Below, in pieces: positions 34,477 through 45,400 of a stretch of DNA of 64,000 nt. The position numbers and the translations under genes are program-made. Each line of letters opens with the position of its first letter. Within the stretch, counting starts at the first letter, position 1. The notes under the pieces are model-generated. The model saw only the letters and a program-made list of their open reading frames with translations. It was not told the DNA's origin and ran no database searches. Source of the DNA: Secundilactobacillus oryzae JCM 18671 (GTDB taxonomy: Bacteria > Bacillota > Bacilli > Lactobacillales > Lactobacillaceae); NCBI RefSeq assembly GCF_000740055.1, contig NZ_BBJM01000002.1, positions 1 through 64,000 on the forward strand, written 5' to 3'.

Positions 34477-35898
34477 TTAAATATGAATAATCCCGTTCGA
34501 AAGTAGGAAAATGGTTGCCACTGCAGCGGCACAAATCACTGCTGTAGCCGACCATTCTCGCTTCGTTAAGAATCGGTTCACCGCGTTCTTTCGAGCGAAC
34601 ATATAAAACACAATTCCCGGAATGTAGATAATGAGGCAGATCAGCAAGTATTGAATTCCTGCCAAGATGATCGCACCAATTTGGAAAACGAGTGCAAAGA
34701 GCCCAATCACCAATTGCCACTTATTCCCCTTAACAGCTAAGTTCTGCCAAGAATACTTCACTTGGTAGGCAGCCACGAAAATGTAGCAAATAACGATAGA
34801 AGCCGTACACAAGCTGTAGGCAAAAATATAGGCCTGGTTGGTAAATAGCAGTGAAATCAGGAACAATTGAACGATAACACCGGTAAGAACCAAGGCAGTT
34901 GTTGGGGCGCCAAACCGGTTCTTTTTACCAAAGAACTTAGGAAGAAGGTTTTGTTCAGACATGGATTGTAATGTTTCGGCTGGTAGCATGGTCCATGATA
35001 ACCAAGCACCTAAAATTGAAATCAACAAACCAATACTAATGAATGTACCGCCCCATGAGCCAACCATGTTTTCAAAAATGTAGACCATAGCGGGTTCCTT
35101 CATCGTTGCTAGAGCTTCACGACTCAAGTAACCGTATGGCAGGATTGAAGCTAAAATGTAGATGACCAGTAAGCCAATCACACCCACAATCGTTGCCCGA
35201 CCGGCAATGCTTCGGCTCTTAGCTCGAGCGGACATAATTGTCGCTCCTTCGATACCGACGAAGACCCACATCATGACCATCAAACAGTTTTTAATTTGGT
35301 TCAACAAGTTACCCGTGCTCATCTGGCCTTGCATATTGGTCCAGAACTGACTCGTAAACGTGTTCCCTTTAAAAAGGATTAACGCCACAATAATGAAGAT
35401 AAAAATTGGAATCAATTTGCAGACCGTAATCACGGTATTCATCAGTGCGGCACTTTCAATCCCACGGTTAACCAGGAAGGTCAGCGCCCACACAACAAGA
35501 CTCGCCACGATAATTGACGGTATATTATTACCACTCTTAAATGTTGGAAAGAAATAGCCTAACGTGCTCATAAACACCGTTGCAAAGGCAACGTTACCGA
35601 GCCACGCCGACATCCAGTAACCCCAGCCGCTGATAAAGCCGACAAAGGTTCCAAACCCTTCCTTACCATATGAAAAGATACCATCTAAATCGGGTCGTTT
35701 ATTTAATAAGTTATTCAAGCAAAGGGCTAACATCAAAATTCCGAAGCCGACGACTAGCCATGCAATCATTGCTGGTCCAGGCGAAGCGGCGTTCGCTAAG
35801 TCACTGCTTAACGCAAAGATCCCTGATCCAATTGATGAGGTGATGACCAGTGCGATAAGCGTTATTCCGTTTATCGGATGAGCTGATTGTTTGTCCAT
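34477..35898 (-). CDS. APC-family basic amino acid antiporter, ArcD-like
   Basis: 473 residues with about twelve membrane helices. ITSSIGSGIFALSSDLA and the GISGWGYWMS-like helix 3 match the arginine/ornithine or lysine/cadaverine antiporter group (TIGR00905). The substrate is inferred from that group. GGGGAAAAG precedes the start. There are no arginine deiminase or decarboxylase genes nearby. The upstream region holds a near-perfect cre and a long inverted repeat, so carbon-source control is likely. Confidence 0.85.
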   Translation of the reverse strand: MDKQSAHPINGITLIALVITSSIGSGIFALSSDLANAASPGPAMIAWLVVGFGILMLALCLNNLLNKRPDLDGIFSYGKEGFGTFVGFISGWGYWMSAWLGNVAFATVFMSTLGYFFPTFKSGNNIPSIIVASLVVWALTFLVNRGIESAALMNTVITVCKLIPIFIFIIVALILFKGNTFTSQFWTNMQGQMSTGNLLNQIKNCLMVMMWVFVGIEGATIMSARAKSRSIAGRATIVGVIGLLVIYILASILPYGYLSREALATMKEPAMVYIFENMVGSWGGTFISIGLLISILGAWLSWTMLPAETLQSMSEQNLLPKFFGKKNRFGAPTTALVLTGVIVQLFLISLLFTNQAYIFAYSLCTASIVICYIFVAAYQVKYSWQNLAVKGNKWQLVIGLFALVFQIGAIILAGIQYLLICLIIYIPGIVFYMFARKNAVNRFLTKREWSATAVICAAAVATIFLLSNGIIHI

Positions 35899-36090
35899 TC
35901 TTTTCCCCGCTATCTTTCCTTCGCCAGTTCAGTTGCCTGACTGGCAAAATTCAATGTTTCTAACTATAGCATAGAATACATTAAAAACGTTATGAAAAAT
36001 TGAAAAAGGTGTGAATTTTTATGTAGATTATTCACATTCACGGAAATCCGTAGTGAAATTTAGGCTTATCAAGGGTTATATGCATACTAA

Positions 36091-36151
36091 CTTGTATAAA
36101 TGTATAGACATATTTACAAACGTAACCGGTTTCATTGACTTTTTATACAAG
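36091..36151 (-). promoter_or_regulatory. Control region of APC permease: cre and inverted repeat
   Basis: TGAAACCGGTTACG (36134-36121, minus strand) matches the cre consensus at 13 of 14 positions. It is flanked by a perfect 10-bp inverted repeat, CTTGTATAAA (36091-36100) and TTTATACAAG (36142-36151). The rest of 35899-36157 shows no gene. Confidence 0.5.
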
Positions 36152-36157
36152 CCCAGC

Positions 36158-36187
36158 AAAAAAGGCCAGCTGATTAGCTGGCCTTTC
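36158..36187 (-). terminator. Terminator of MetE-like gene
   Basis: AAAGGCCAGCT and AGCTGGCCTTT around GATT, with T run on the minus strand. Confidence 0.85.
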
Positions 36188-36205
36188 TTTCAGTGCAAGA
36201 TTAGT

Positions 36206-37330
36206 TTATCCCCACACCTTTGTTGCGATATCCTTAACCAAAGTAAGTTTATCCCATTGTTGTTGCTCAGTTAACTTATTTCCTTCTTCAGTGGATGCAA
36301 AGCCACACTGTGTCGAAAGCGCTAAGTTATCCAATGGCACATACTTTGCAGCTTCGTTGATTCGTTCAATCACAGTTGGTTGATCTTCTAATTCTGGGAA
36401 TTTTGATGTAATCAAGCCCAATACAATTCGCTTGTCCTTGTCACCATTCCAAATTTTAGCCAATGGCGCGAAACCGCCGGCACGTTCGTTATCGTATTCC
36501 AAGAAAAGCCCATCGTAATGTAATTGGCCCAAATACTCAGCAACCACATCGTAACCGCCTGAAAAGAGGAAGGTTGACTTGAAGTTTCCGCGACAAATGT
36601 GCGTGGTGACCGTTAAATCTTCTGGTAATTGTTCCAGTGAGGCGTTGATGACGCGAACCGCATCGTTTGCTAATTGAACATATTTTGCGTGTTCCTCAGC
36701 TTGGTCAGCCGTTTCGTTCAATTTGCTGATTAAGAATGCCCAAGTCGTGTCATCAAGTTGGATATAACGACAACCCAATTCGTAGAAATGTAGAATCGTG
36801 TCGCGATAAGCGTCAGCTAGTCCATCAAGATAAGCCTCCCATGAATCATAGAATTCAGACCAATTATCACTTCGGTTGTCCCGGAAAAGCATTGTTGGGG
36901 AAGGAATTGTTTGCTTAGCAAGAACCCCTTCAGGTACAACACTATTAAGCTTCTTGAAGCTTTCAAAAAATGGATGTTCTGGATTAAAGCGAACTTGATC
37001 AACTAAGTGAGCATTATCTGTCCGCGTCTTATCACCCTTAAATTTATAACTTTGGTGATAGTCGTAACGACCAACGCCATTCAAGCCCCAAAGGAAGTCT
37101 AAATGCCACCAACTACGATTAAACTCACCATCAGTTACTGCGTGAAGCCCGATTTCTGCTTGCTTTTCCACAATGCGTTTCGTTTCATCAAATTGAATTT
37201 GGTTTTTAACGATCTCATCAATTTTTCCGGCCACAAAGTCTTCACGTGCCTGCTTTAATTTATCCGAACGCAAAAGGCTTCCCACCACGTCATAGTTAAA
37301 TGGTGCCTTAGTTAATGTTTGTTCACTCAT
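36206..37330 (-). CDS. Cobalamin-independent methionine synthase-like protein (YxjG/YxjH type)
   Basis: 374 residues corresponding to the C-terminal catalytic barrel of MetE. Zinc ligands are expected in HICRGNF (His and Cys) and STQCGFASTEEGN (Cys), and GCRYIQLDDTTW is the conserved core. These short forms methylate homocysteine or a related thiol using a methyl donor that is not fully established. A Met-type T-box upstream supports a role in methionine supply. Two adjacent ATG codons follow GGAGG; 37330 has the better 8-base spacing. Confidence 0.88.
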   Translation of the reverse strand: MSEQTLTKAPFNYDVVGSLLRSDKLKQAREDFVAGKIDEIVKNQIQFDETKRIVEKQAEIGLHAVTDGEFNRSWWHLDFLWGLNGVGRYDYHQSYKFKGDKTRTDNAHLVDQVRFNPEHPFFESFKKLNSVVPEGVLAKQTIPSPTMLFRDNRSDNWSEFYDSWEAYLDGLADAYRDTILHFYELGCRYIQLDDTTWAFLISKLNETADQAEEHAKYVQLANDAVRVINASLEQLPEDLTVTTHICRGNFKSTFLFSGGYDVVAEYLGQLHYDGLFLEYDNERAGGFAPLAKIWNGDKDKRIVLGLITSKFPELEDQPTVIERINEAAKYVPLDNLALSTQCGFASTEEGNKLTEQQQWDKLTLVKDIATKVWG

Positions 37331-37364
37331 CATCAATTCCTCCATATCTATCCAATAAACCATA

Positions 37365-37646
37365 CAAAAAAGCACTCGTCCTCATCGTCTAATGACGATT
37401 CAGGGACGAATGCTCGCGTTACCACCCATATTCGCATCACCTTCACAAGTAATGCCTCACTGATACCTAACAGTATCTGGCAAGCTATCGGTTGCAACCA
37501 GCCGATCTGCGTGAACACATCGGCAACTATTCAGAGCTCATCTTCAAAAAATCATTGCGTGCCCTTTTCCACCAACCGGACTCTCTTACTCGCGTTGATT
37601 CTTCTACTCTTCTCCTCAAAGTCTGTTTGTACGTTCATTAAAATTT
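37365..37646 (-). promoter_or_regulatory. T-box riboswitch, probably methionine
   Basis: Minus strand: AGAGTAG motif, Stem I distal AGAGAGTCCGG...GGTGGAAAAGGGC, specifier segment GAAGATGAGCTC with AUG at 37541-37539, T-box GGTGGTAACGCG (37426-37415), and terminator 37414-37365 with six T. The UGGU bulge fits the A73 of tRNA-Met. The downstream gene is MetE-like. Confidence 0.9.
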
Positions 37647-37653
37647 GATTATA

Positions 37654-37682
37654 AATATAGGCTATTTCAACCCGTTTGTCAA
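37654..37682 (-). promoter_or_regulatory. Promoter of Met T-box transcript
   Basis: Minus strand TTGACA, 17 bases, TATATT. It starts 9 bases beyond the trpA stop codon. No terminator was seen between trpA and this promoter. Confidence 0.85.
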
Positions 37683-37690
37683 ATCATTTT

Positions 37691-38476
37691 CTAAACTTCT
37701 ACTGGCTGATCAATCGCCGTTAGCAGCGCTTTAGTGTACAACAAGAGTTCTTTTGGCGCATTTTGACCATCTTTACCCACAATATCAACCATTGCACTCC
37801 CGACAATAACACCATCCGAAATCTGTGATAGCTCGTGTGCTTGTTCTGGTGTATGAATACCAAAGCCAATCGCAATCGGCACATCCGTATAACGACGAAT
37901 TTCTGTCACCGTTTCACCAAGCGCCTTAGTAAATGAATCTCGAGTCCCTGTAACGCCCATTGAGGACACCATGTAAATGAAGCCCGTCGCTGCTTTCGCA
38001 ATCATCGGAATTCGTGCTCCCGAAGTTAGTGTAATCAACGGCACTAGCGCAATTCCATGCTTTTCGGCGATTGGCGCCAATTCATCACGTGACTCATATG
38101 GCAAATCCGGAATCACCAATCCACTAATATTTAACTGTTCGAAACGCTCACAAAAAGCTTCGTAACCATACTTGAACGGAATATTGATATAAGTCAGAAA
38201 TACCAGTGGCACCTGCGTTTGTTCACGAATCGCCGTTACCATTTGAAAAATACGCTCGACCGTAACGCCTTGATCAAATGCTCGTAAATAGCCGGCTTGA
38301 ATAACCGGACCATCCGCTACTGGATCTGAAAATGGGATTCCCAATTCAACCACGTCTGCACCGGCCTCAGCTAGTGCGATCACGTTGGAGACCGTCCCTT
38401 CAAAATCAGGATCTCCCGCAACGACAAACGGAATAAGTGCTTTATGATTTTTGAATGCCTCATTTAATTTAGTCAT
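37691..38476 (-). CDS. trpA: Tryptophan synthase alpha subunit
   Basis: 261 residues. It cleaves indole-3-glycerol phosphate to indole and glyceraldehyde 3-phosphate. [18 protein letters not shown] holds the catalytic Asp (about 60) and the Glu is in [17 protein letters not shown] and [11 protein letters not shown] bind phosphate. ATG 38476 overlaps the end of trpB by 8 bases, giving translational coupling; the longer in-frame start is inside trpB. It is the last gene of the trp operon. Confidence 0.95.
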   Translation of the reverse strand: MTKLNEAFKNHKALIPFVVAGDPDFEGTVSNVIALAEAGADVVELGIPFSDPVADGPVIQAGYLRAFDQGVTVERIFQMVTAIREQTQVPLVFLTYINIPFKYGYEAFCERFEQLNISGLVIPDLPYESRDELAPIAEKHGIALVPLITLTSGARIPMIAKAATGFIYMVSSMGVTGTRDSFTKALGETVTEIRRYTDVPIAIGFGIHTPEQAHELSQISDGVIVGSAMVDIVGKDGQNAPKELLLYTKALLTAIDQPVEV

Positions 38477-39677
38477 CAATTTCAACCCCTCGGTATTTAG
38501 CAATCGCAGCAACATCCTTGTCACCACGTCCTGATACAGTGCAAACAATAATTTTATCTTTCGCCATGGTTGGCGCAATTTTACGGACATAGGCTAAGGC
38601 GTGACAACTTTCAATCGCCGCAACGATGCCCTCCTGTTGTGCAATGTATTCAAATGCAGAAACAGCTTCATCATCAGTAATGCCAACATATTGGGCGCGA
38701 CCGCGATCCTGTAAATCAGCGTGTTCCGGTCCGATGCCTGGATAATCTAGCCCGGCAGAAATCGAATAAACTTGGTCGATTTGGCCGTCATGATTTTGTA
38801 GGAACATCGATTTCATCCCATGAAAAATGCCAGTACTACCCTTTTCCAAGGTTGCCGCATGCTGATCTGTATTCACGCCTTTTCCGGCAGCTTCCACACC
38901 CACTAATTTAACGGATTCATCATCAATAAAGTTAGCAAAACTCCCGATGGCATTACTACCACCACCGACGCAGGCAACTACCATATCAGGTAATTGATGG
39001 GCTTGTTCGGCCAATTGTCGCTTTGTTTCTTGGCTAATCACACTCTGAAAATCGTGCACTAATTTAGGAAATGGGTAAGGACCAACCGTAGAACCAAGAA
39101 TATAAAAAGTATCGTCAACCCGACTCACCCATTCCTGCATTGTTGCGTTGACCGCATCCTTCAACACCATGGAGCCACTTGTGACGGCATGCACCTTAGC
39201 ACCCAATAGTTCCATTCTATAAACGTTGAGTTTTTGTCGTTCTGTGTCTTCCTTGCCCATAAATATTTCACATTCCATCCCCATTAAGGCTGCCACAGTT
39301 GCCGTTGCCACACCATGTTGACCTGCACCGGTCTCGGCGATAAACCGCGTCTTTCCCATGTGCTTGGCTAATAGTGCCTGACCCAGAACGTTATTAATCT
39401 TGTGAGCACCGGTATGATTCAGGTCCTCCCGTTTTAAATAAATTTGAGCACCGCCAAGATCCTCAGTCATGTTCTTGGCAAAATACAGTAGTGAAGGGCG
39501 GTTAGCGTAATCGCGAAGTAGCGTGTGGAGTTCTTCCTGGAATTCAGGGTCATCCTTCAATTCATTGTAAGTTGCTTCAATATGATTTAACTCATTCATT
39601 AGGGTTTCAGGAATGTAGCGACCACCAAATTGGCCGTAATACCCCTTTTTTTCAGTTGCCTCTTTTAATTGTTCCAT
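38469..39677 (-). CDS. trpB: Tryptophan synthase beta subunit
   Basis: 402 residues, PLP-dependent; it joins indole and serine to give tryptophan. [15 protein letters not shown] carries the PLP lysine, with [12 protein letters not shown] and [10 protein letters not shown] as further signatures. AAGGAG lies at the end of trpF; ATG 39677 has 9-base spacing, while ATG 39683 overlaps the trpF stop (TAATG) and is an alternative. No defect visible. Confidence 0.95.
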   Translation of the reverse strand: MEQLKEATEKKGYYGQFGGRYIPETLMNELNHIEATYNELKDDPEFQEELHTLLRDYANRPSLLYFAKNMTEDLGGAQIYLKREDLNHTGAHKINNVLGQALLAKHMGKTRFIAETGAGQHGVATATVAALMGMECEIFMGKEDTERQKLNVYRMELLGAKVHAVTSGSMVLKDAVNATMQEWVSRVDDTFYILGSTVGPYPFPKLVHDFQSVISQETKRQLAEQAHQLPDMVVACVGGGSNAIGSFANFIDDESVKLVGVEAAGKGVNTDQHAATLEKGSTGIFHGMKSMFLQNHDGQIDQVYSISAGLDYPGIGPEHADLQDRGRAQYVGITDDEAVSAFEYIAQQEGIVAAIESCHALAYVRKIAPTMAKDKIIVCTVSGRGDKDVAAIAKYRGVEIDD

Positions 39678-39682
39678 TATCA

Positions 39683-40258
39683 TTAGCTCCTTTTGTGGGC
39701 GAGGGTGACAACTTCACGCAACTTCACCATGTCTTTTTCACCATCCGTCTCGACGCCACTTGAAAGGTCGATCATGTCTGGATGGACCGTTTGAATTGCT
39801 TGCTCTAGGTTCGTCGGGTTAAGTCCACCCGCTAACACCAGTGATTGATTCGTTGGTCTGATTGCTGACCAATTTAATTGCTGTCCACTGCCTTTGCCGG
39901 CATCAACCATGACGTATTCCGCGATGGTTGGCCGTACCTGCTTGCCAACCATGTTGATAACTGGAATGCGATGGTCTTGTAATTGCTTAACCAGTCCCTC
40001 ACTTTCATGCCCATGAAGTTGCACGAAGTTGATAGCACCTGAGTCGACCGCCATCACCATTTCAGCTAACTGCGCATCTACGAAAACCCCAACGGTAGGA
40101 ATCTGAGCATCGATTTCAGCTCGTAACCGTTTGGCTTGAGCTAACTCAATTTGGTGTTTACCGGCCGCAAATACAAAGCCAGCAAAATCCGGTTGGGTCT
40201 GATTGACCACGTCAGCATCGTGACTCGTTCGAATGCCACAGATTTTAATTTGAGTCAT
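39683..40258 (-). CDS. trpF: Phosphoribosylanthranilate isomerase
   Basis: 191 residues, slightly short for the family. [11 protein letters not shown] holds the catalytic Cys7 and [10 protein letters not shown] the Asp region; LAGGLNPTN binds phosphate, and DLSSGVET is the C-terminal signature. It isomerises PRA to CdRP. The start overlaps the end of trpC by 14 bases, so the genes are translationally coupled. Confidence 0.93.
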   Translation of the reverse strand: MTQIKICGIRTSHDADVVNQTQPDFAGFVFAAGKHQIELAQAKRLRAEIDAQIPTVGVFVDAQLAEMVMAVDSGAINFVQLHGHESEGLVKQLQDHRIPVINMVGKQVRPTIAEYVMVDAGKGSGQQLNWSAIRPTNQSLVLAGGLNPTNLEQAIQTVHPDMIDLSSGVETDGEKDMVKLREVVTLAHKRS

Positions 40259-40916
40259 TGGCTACCCCCGCCAATTCACGAGCGAGTTGGCGCTTGTTAC
40301 TAGCACGCATGAGTGTTTCACCAATCAGGACGCCATTGATGCCAGCTCGTTCTAATTTAATGATGTCGTCACGCGTTTTAATGCCACTCTCCGCAATCAT
40401 CGCTACGGTTCCCGGTACAGCTGCTCGCAGTTCGAGGCTGTTATCCAAGTTCATCGAAAAATCGGCTAAATTCCGATTATTCACGCCAATAATTTGTGCA
40501 CCAGCAGCGACTGCTCGTTCAACTTCCGATTGATTATGTGCCTCCACAATTGCTGACAAGCCTAACGACGTGGCTAAAGCTAAATAATCTTCCAATTGTT
40601 GCTGCGTCAAAATGCTGAGTTGCCCTTGAAAGTACGTTTGTTCCGTCAAAACCGAAATTGCCGTGACGCCGGCTGCTTCGTAATCAGCCGCAATTTGTTG
40701 ATAGGGAAAATCTGTGGCAATTAACCCCTTCGAGGGAGACGCTTTTTTAACTTCACCAATAATGTGAATGCCAGGTTGCTTCAGAATTTCACTAAACCGC
40801 AAGCCCTTTCCTATTGGTAATGCCTCAGCTTGTGTCCGCATCGTGACCAAACTAGTGTGGGCCTTTTCACCCGCCACACGTTGCTGGGTTGCGGCGACTA
40901 AGTCATCTAAAATCAT
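40245..40916 (-). CDS. trpC: Indole-3-glycerol phosphate synthase with internal deletion
   Basis: 223 residues instead of about 260. The N-terminal [11 protein letters not shown] (catalytic Glu and Lys) and the C-terminal GVNNRNL and AESGI are normal. Between [14 protein letters not shown] and [11 protein letters not shown] about 40 residues are missing. In homologues this segment carries strand beta-3 with the RKDF catalytic lysine and beta-4 with LLIVA. The frame is kept, so downstream trpFBA are translated, but the barrel should not fold or catalyse. A deletion between short TTTGAC-like repeats would explain it. The gene start overlaps the trpD stop by 4 bases. Confidence 0.88.
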   Translation of the reverse strand: MILDDLVAATQQRVAGEKAHTSLVTMRTQAEALPIGKGLRFSEILKQPGIHIIGEVKKASPSKGLIATDFPYQQIAADYEAAGVTAISVLTEQTYFQGQLSILTQQQLEDYLALATSLGLSAIVEAHNQSEVERAVAAGAQIIGVNNRNLADFSMNLDNSLELRAAVPGTVAMIAESGIKTRDDIIKLERAGINGVLIGETLMRASNKRQLARELAGVANDSN

Positions 40917-41932
40917 GCGACCACCGCCCGTTGACTACGTTCGATAAATTGCTCTAGTTTAGCCGTTGCTTGGCCAGAGTCAATTGTTTGGGCCGCCAGT
41001 TGAATGGCTGCCGCCAAACTAAGTTCAGGTCGAGCCACGTGAATGGCCCCCCCCGCATTCATCAGGACAATGTCACGAGTTGCACCAGAATTGCCGCTGA
41101 GAACCTCGCGGGTAATAGTCGCATTATCTGTTGGTGTGCCACCCACGATGTCAGCGTGAGGCGCACGTTTAAAGCCAAATTGTTCTGGCGTAATGTCGTA
41201 AGTTGTAAGCTCGCCGCTGCGTAGTTCAGCAACCGCGGTACTATCCGTTATGGAAACTTCGTCCAATCCATCTCGACCGTAAACAACCATCGCATTTTTC
41301 ACGCCTAGCTTGGTAAGAACTTGCGCCATTGGCAACAGTAAGGATTCTGAGTAAACACCCAACAATTGATTTTCAGCATGTGCGGGGGTTGCTAATGGTC
41401 CCAAGATGTTGAACAAGGTGCGAATACCAAGTTCTTTTCTGACGGGTGCCACGTACCTCATGGCTTGGTGATATTCTTGAGCACATAAGAAACAAATATC
41501 AATCGTGTTAAGCATTGATGCACTGGTTTCTGGTGCACCGTCAATCTTAATTCCTAAAGCTTCTAAGACATCTGCAGCACCACTTTTTGAGGAAGCGGCG
41601 CGATTACCATGCTTTGCTACCGGAATTCCAGCCGCTGCAACCACTAATGCTGCGGTCGTCGAGATATTAAACGAGTTGGAATGGTCACCCCCGGTTCCGA
41701 CGATTTCCAGCACCGGTTTTTCAATTGCAACTGGGAGTGCGTGTTGACGCATTGCACTCGCTGCTCCAGCGATCTCTTCAACAGTTTCTTTTTTGATTGC
41801 AAGTCCCGTCAACAAGCTGGCAATTGGGACGTTGGTGGCTTGACCACCCATTATTTCATCAACTACGGTTTGGGCTTCGTTAAAGGTTAAATCCTGTTTT
41901 TCTGCAACTTTCTTGATGGCTTGTTCGATCAT
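40913..41932 (-). CDS. trpD: Anthranilate phosphoribosyltransferase
   Basis: 339 residues. It transfers phosphoribosyl from PRPP to anthranilate. [15 protein letters not shown] is the PRPP pyrophosphate site, and [21 protein letters not shown] and [22 protein letters not shown] follow as usual. The start at 41932 has GGAGTG upstream. It is the first recognisable gene of the operon; trpE and trpG are not adjacent. A Trp-specific T-box lies upstream. Confidence 0.95.
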   Translation of the reverse strand: MIEQAIKKVAEKQDLTFNEAQTVVDEIMGGQATNVPIASLLTGLAIKKETVEEIAGAASAMRQHALPVAIEKPVLEIVGTGGDHSNSFNISTTAALVVAAAGIPVAKHGNRAASSKSGAADVLEALGIKIDGAPETSASMLNTIDICFLCAQEYHQAMRYVAPVRKELGIRTLFNILGPLATPAHAENQLLGVYSESLLLPMAQVLTKLGVKNAMVVYGRDGLDEVSITDSTAVAELRSGELTTYDITPEQFGFKRAPHADIVGGTPTDNATITREVLSGNSGATRDIVLMNAGGAIHVARPELSLAAAIQLAAQTIDSGQATAKLEQFIERSQRAVVA

Positions 41933-42011
41933 AAGTATCACTCCTAAATTTTGTTGGTTTTGCGAATTCATTCAGTGAGTGTCGCCATCGTTTACCGGGG
42001 TTAATTGTCAT
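41880..42011 (-). CDS. 43-residue ORF between Trp T-box and trpD
   Basis: ATG 42011 follows a perfect AAGGAGG (42026-42020) with 8-base spacing, the site expected for the first gene of the operon. It encodes [16 protein letters not shown] and runs into trpD in another frame, ending at 41880. No family is recognised. It may serve to couple translation into trpD, or be what remains of a lost first gene such as trpE. Confidence 0.35.
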   Translation of the reverse strand: MTINPGKRWRHSLNEFAKPTKFRSDTYDRTSHQESCRKTGFNL

Positions 42012-42033
42012 TTTAAGGACCTCCTTGGAATAC

Positions 42034-42345
42034 AAAAAATCCGCCCACAACAAGTCAACAACTTGTTAAGGACGGATTATTCCGCGGTGCCACCTTAATT
42101 CGACAAAGAGCTAATCCTGTAAGTAAAACGGATTAGTCTTTTCGCGCTTAGCAGAGGACTAACATCCTCCCGGCAACTGACGTATGCCTGACGTTTCTCC
42201 GTACTCGACTTGCTTTCGGAAGAACCCTCAGTGGTCCATTTAATCGTCTGCGTTCGGCTACCATTCTCAGCACCGGCAACTCTCTTTACGTGCACAACGA
42301 TCTTGATCTCCACCTCATTGGTTTTGTGAGCGAATATTTATGTTG
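42034..42345 (-). promoter_or_regulatory. T-box riboswitch, tryptophan
   Basis: Minus strand: AGAGAG at 42285-42280, specifier UGG at 42238-42236 in AATGGACCACTGAG, T-box AAGGTGGCACCGCGG (42096-42082) and terminator 42079-42034 with six T. The UGGC bulge pairs with G73 of tRNA-Trp, agreeing with the specifier. It controls trpDCFBA. Confidence 0.95.
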
Positions 42346-42351
42346 GAGCCA

Positions 42352-42380
42352 ATATTAGTACTTGGTGATAAATTCGTCAA
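42352..42380 (-). promoter_or_regulatory. Promoter of trp operon
   Basis: Minus strand TTGACG, 17 bases, TAATAT, ending about 6 bases before the T-box. Confidence 0.82.
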
Positions 42381-42412
42381 TACCCTAATTTAATTTTAAT
42401 CTCATTAGTCAA

Positions 42413-45400
42413 CTAAACTTCAACCTCAGTCTTATAACTGACCGTACTTTCACCGTTACCATTAGGGCTCACAATTAACTGTCCGGGAATTTGGGCGCGC
42501 AGCTCGCGGACATGACTAATAATACCGATCATGCGCGAGCCACTTTCCATTGACTGTAACGTGTCCATCGCCCGATCCAGTGCGTCCTCATCTAGAGAAC
42601 CGAAGCCTTCGTCGATAAATAGTGCTTCAATTTTAATCCCACCGGCTTGGTTTTGAATCACCTCTGCGAGTCCCAAAGCTAGTGCCAACGCTGCAATGAA
42701 ACTTTCTCCCCCGGAGAGCGTGTTCACACTACGATCCTTCCCCACGTTATCATCGTAAATATTGATGTCGAGTCCTGATTTACCCCGGCCGGAACCCGGT
42801 TTATCTGCTAAGACGAAGCGGTAACGGTCGTTGGTCAAATGCTGTAATCGATTATTCGCGGTATTCAAGACCCGCTCTAAATAAGTTCGTAATACATAAC
42901 GCTCCAAACTGAGGCGTTGACTACCGTTACCATTGACTACTTCGCTAAGTGCGGCAAGTTCATTCAACTGCTTAATCTGATCCGTTTGTTGATCAACCAA
43001 CTTCGCCATTTGATGAACCAACTCTTCATTGGCTTTAATGACTTGTTGGGCGTCATAATGAGCTTGACTAGCCTCATGGTAGGCTTGCTCAGCCTCAGCA
43101 ACCGCCTCGTCCAAAACCGTTAAATCGGGTTGACTTTGATCACCAATGGTCGCTTTAGCTTGTTTTAGTTCACCCTCAATTTCACTCTGACGCTGTCTAA
43201 ACTGATCCGATTGCTGCTGGATTGTTGCAACTTGATCTAATTGCTGAATCAGGTGCACAAGTTCAGCTAAATCAGTGGTTTGAAGTTCCTGTTCCGTAGC
43301 AGTCGTGAGTTGTTGTGTCACTGTTTTAATCTCGGCCTGCCGGTTTTCAATGGCGGTCTGCGTATGTCCTAAATTGACGGTATCCTGCGTCACGCTCGTT
43401 CGTAACTCATCAACTGCCTCTTTAGCTGCCTTGAGCTCTGCTTCATAAGTATTATTCTGACCCTGCAAGGCGGTCAGTCGTGCCTGATAAGCCTCAACAG
43501 TTGGCAAATCAGCCGGCAACTGTTGGAGCAACTCGCGCTGTTGTGTCTCGAGCGCCGTCTGTTGGAGTTGTTCCGTACTTTGATGAGCTCTAAGTTCTTC
43601 AACTTGCTGTTGCTTTGCTTCAACTTTGGCGGTCAGAGACCTTAAATCTTGTTTGGCTTGCCCAATTTCTTCAAGGTCACGCTCCGTGGTGCTGAGTTTC
43701 TGTTGAGCATCTGAAAGTGCTACTTCGACCGACTGTCCTTCAGGCAATTCAGCGAGCTGATTCAGCTTATCCGTAGCGTTTTTCGCCTGCTGTTGGCGCT
43801 CGGTTAAAGTCGTCTCGACTGCGCGCAAATCCTGTTGGGCTTGCGATAACGCTGTAGTCGCTTGATTTAACTGCTCTTCAGCCGTTTTAACCTCGGCTTC
43901 ACTCACATCAATTGTGGTGGTGAGTGCCGGAGCAGGATGCTCAGTCGCACCACAAACCGGACAAGGTGTCCCTGGCTCTAATTGCGCACTTAACCGTGCA
44001 ATTTCCTGAGTTAGCCACTTTTGGTTCACCGCCTCATAAGCAGCTTGATAATCATCGTGAGTCTGTTGGGCTGACTGCACAATTTGCGTAGCCTGCGTAA
44101 CCTGCACCTGACTTTCAGTCACTTGAGCCTGTAGATTGTTCACCACCCGTGTCTGCTCAGCCACCCCATTCAACTGGTTCAGCTGTAACTTCAACTCAGT
44201 TTGTTGCTTCAGCAAAGCTGACTCCTTGGCAATCGTTTCCTGCAGTTGTGTTACTGCTTGCTGATTAGCGGTTAAACTCTCCGAAACCGTTAGTTGTTCC
44301 TGCTTTAAGCTCGCTAACTTTTCGTTTTGCGTTTTTAAGCCAGCTTCTACACTGGTTAATTTTTCATAGTTGCCACGTACGGCCTCTAGTTTTCCTAACT
44401 GCTTAGTGAGCGTTGCCATTGCGTCCTGTTGATTGGTCAATTCCGCTTGACGTAGCTGGGCACTGGCTAAGTCCGTATTTTTACGTTTTAGCCGTTCGTC
44501 AATCGTGGCCAAATCAGTGGTTAACTTGGCTAAATCGTTGGTTGCGGTTTGCCAGTTTTCTACTTTCCCCTGCAAAGTTTGCGCCCATTTCAAGTGTCCT
44601 AAATGCGTTTTAAGTGCAGCCATATGATCAGCTTCTTCGGTTAGTGACTGCTGATTTAGCTGTAATTCGGCTAACTTTTGAAGCTGTTCGGTTAGCTTTT
44701 GACCGTTTGTCAGTTTCAATCGTGCTTCATTTAGCTTGGTTTCCGCCCGTTTGCTTTCCTGAGCCTTCTCTGTCAATGCTATTTGCGCCTGAGTTTGCTG
44801 CTCTTTCATGAGTGCGATTTGCTCAGTTGCTAACCCTAACGCCGTGGCAGCCACTTGATTATCATCGGACCACTTGAGTTGTTGTTGTAAGAAACCTAGA
44901 TTCTGCTCCAGCGATGCATTCGTTTTTTTCTTTTCTGCCAACATGGTCTTTAAAGCTTCCGCCCAATTTTCAAACAAACTAGTCCCAAATAAGTCTCGTA
45001 AAATAACTTCTTTATCCCCACTTGAAGCCGTTAAAAATTCCCGAAATTTACCCTGAGGAATTAAAATAATTTGTTTGAATTGGCTAGCCGTCAGTTGTAA
45101 CAGATTTTTCACGTAGTCATTGACTGGATTAATTTTAGTCAATTGGTCTACTTCCTGGCCCGTCGCATCATAAACAGTTAACGTTACCTTTGCTGGTCGA
45201 TCGGTTCGACCACCGCCATTCTTTTTTTGGACGGTTTGCTCCGGCTTCCGCTCGATTTCATACGTTTGTCCTTCGTGCGCAAACGTGAATCGTACGCTCG
45301 TTTCATCCTCGGCAGTCGCAAAATCGGCGCGCATTTGTTTGCCATCTCGCTCTTTTCCAGATGTTTCACCAAACAATGCAAAGACCATCGCGTCAAAAAT

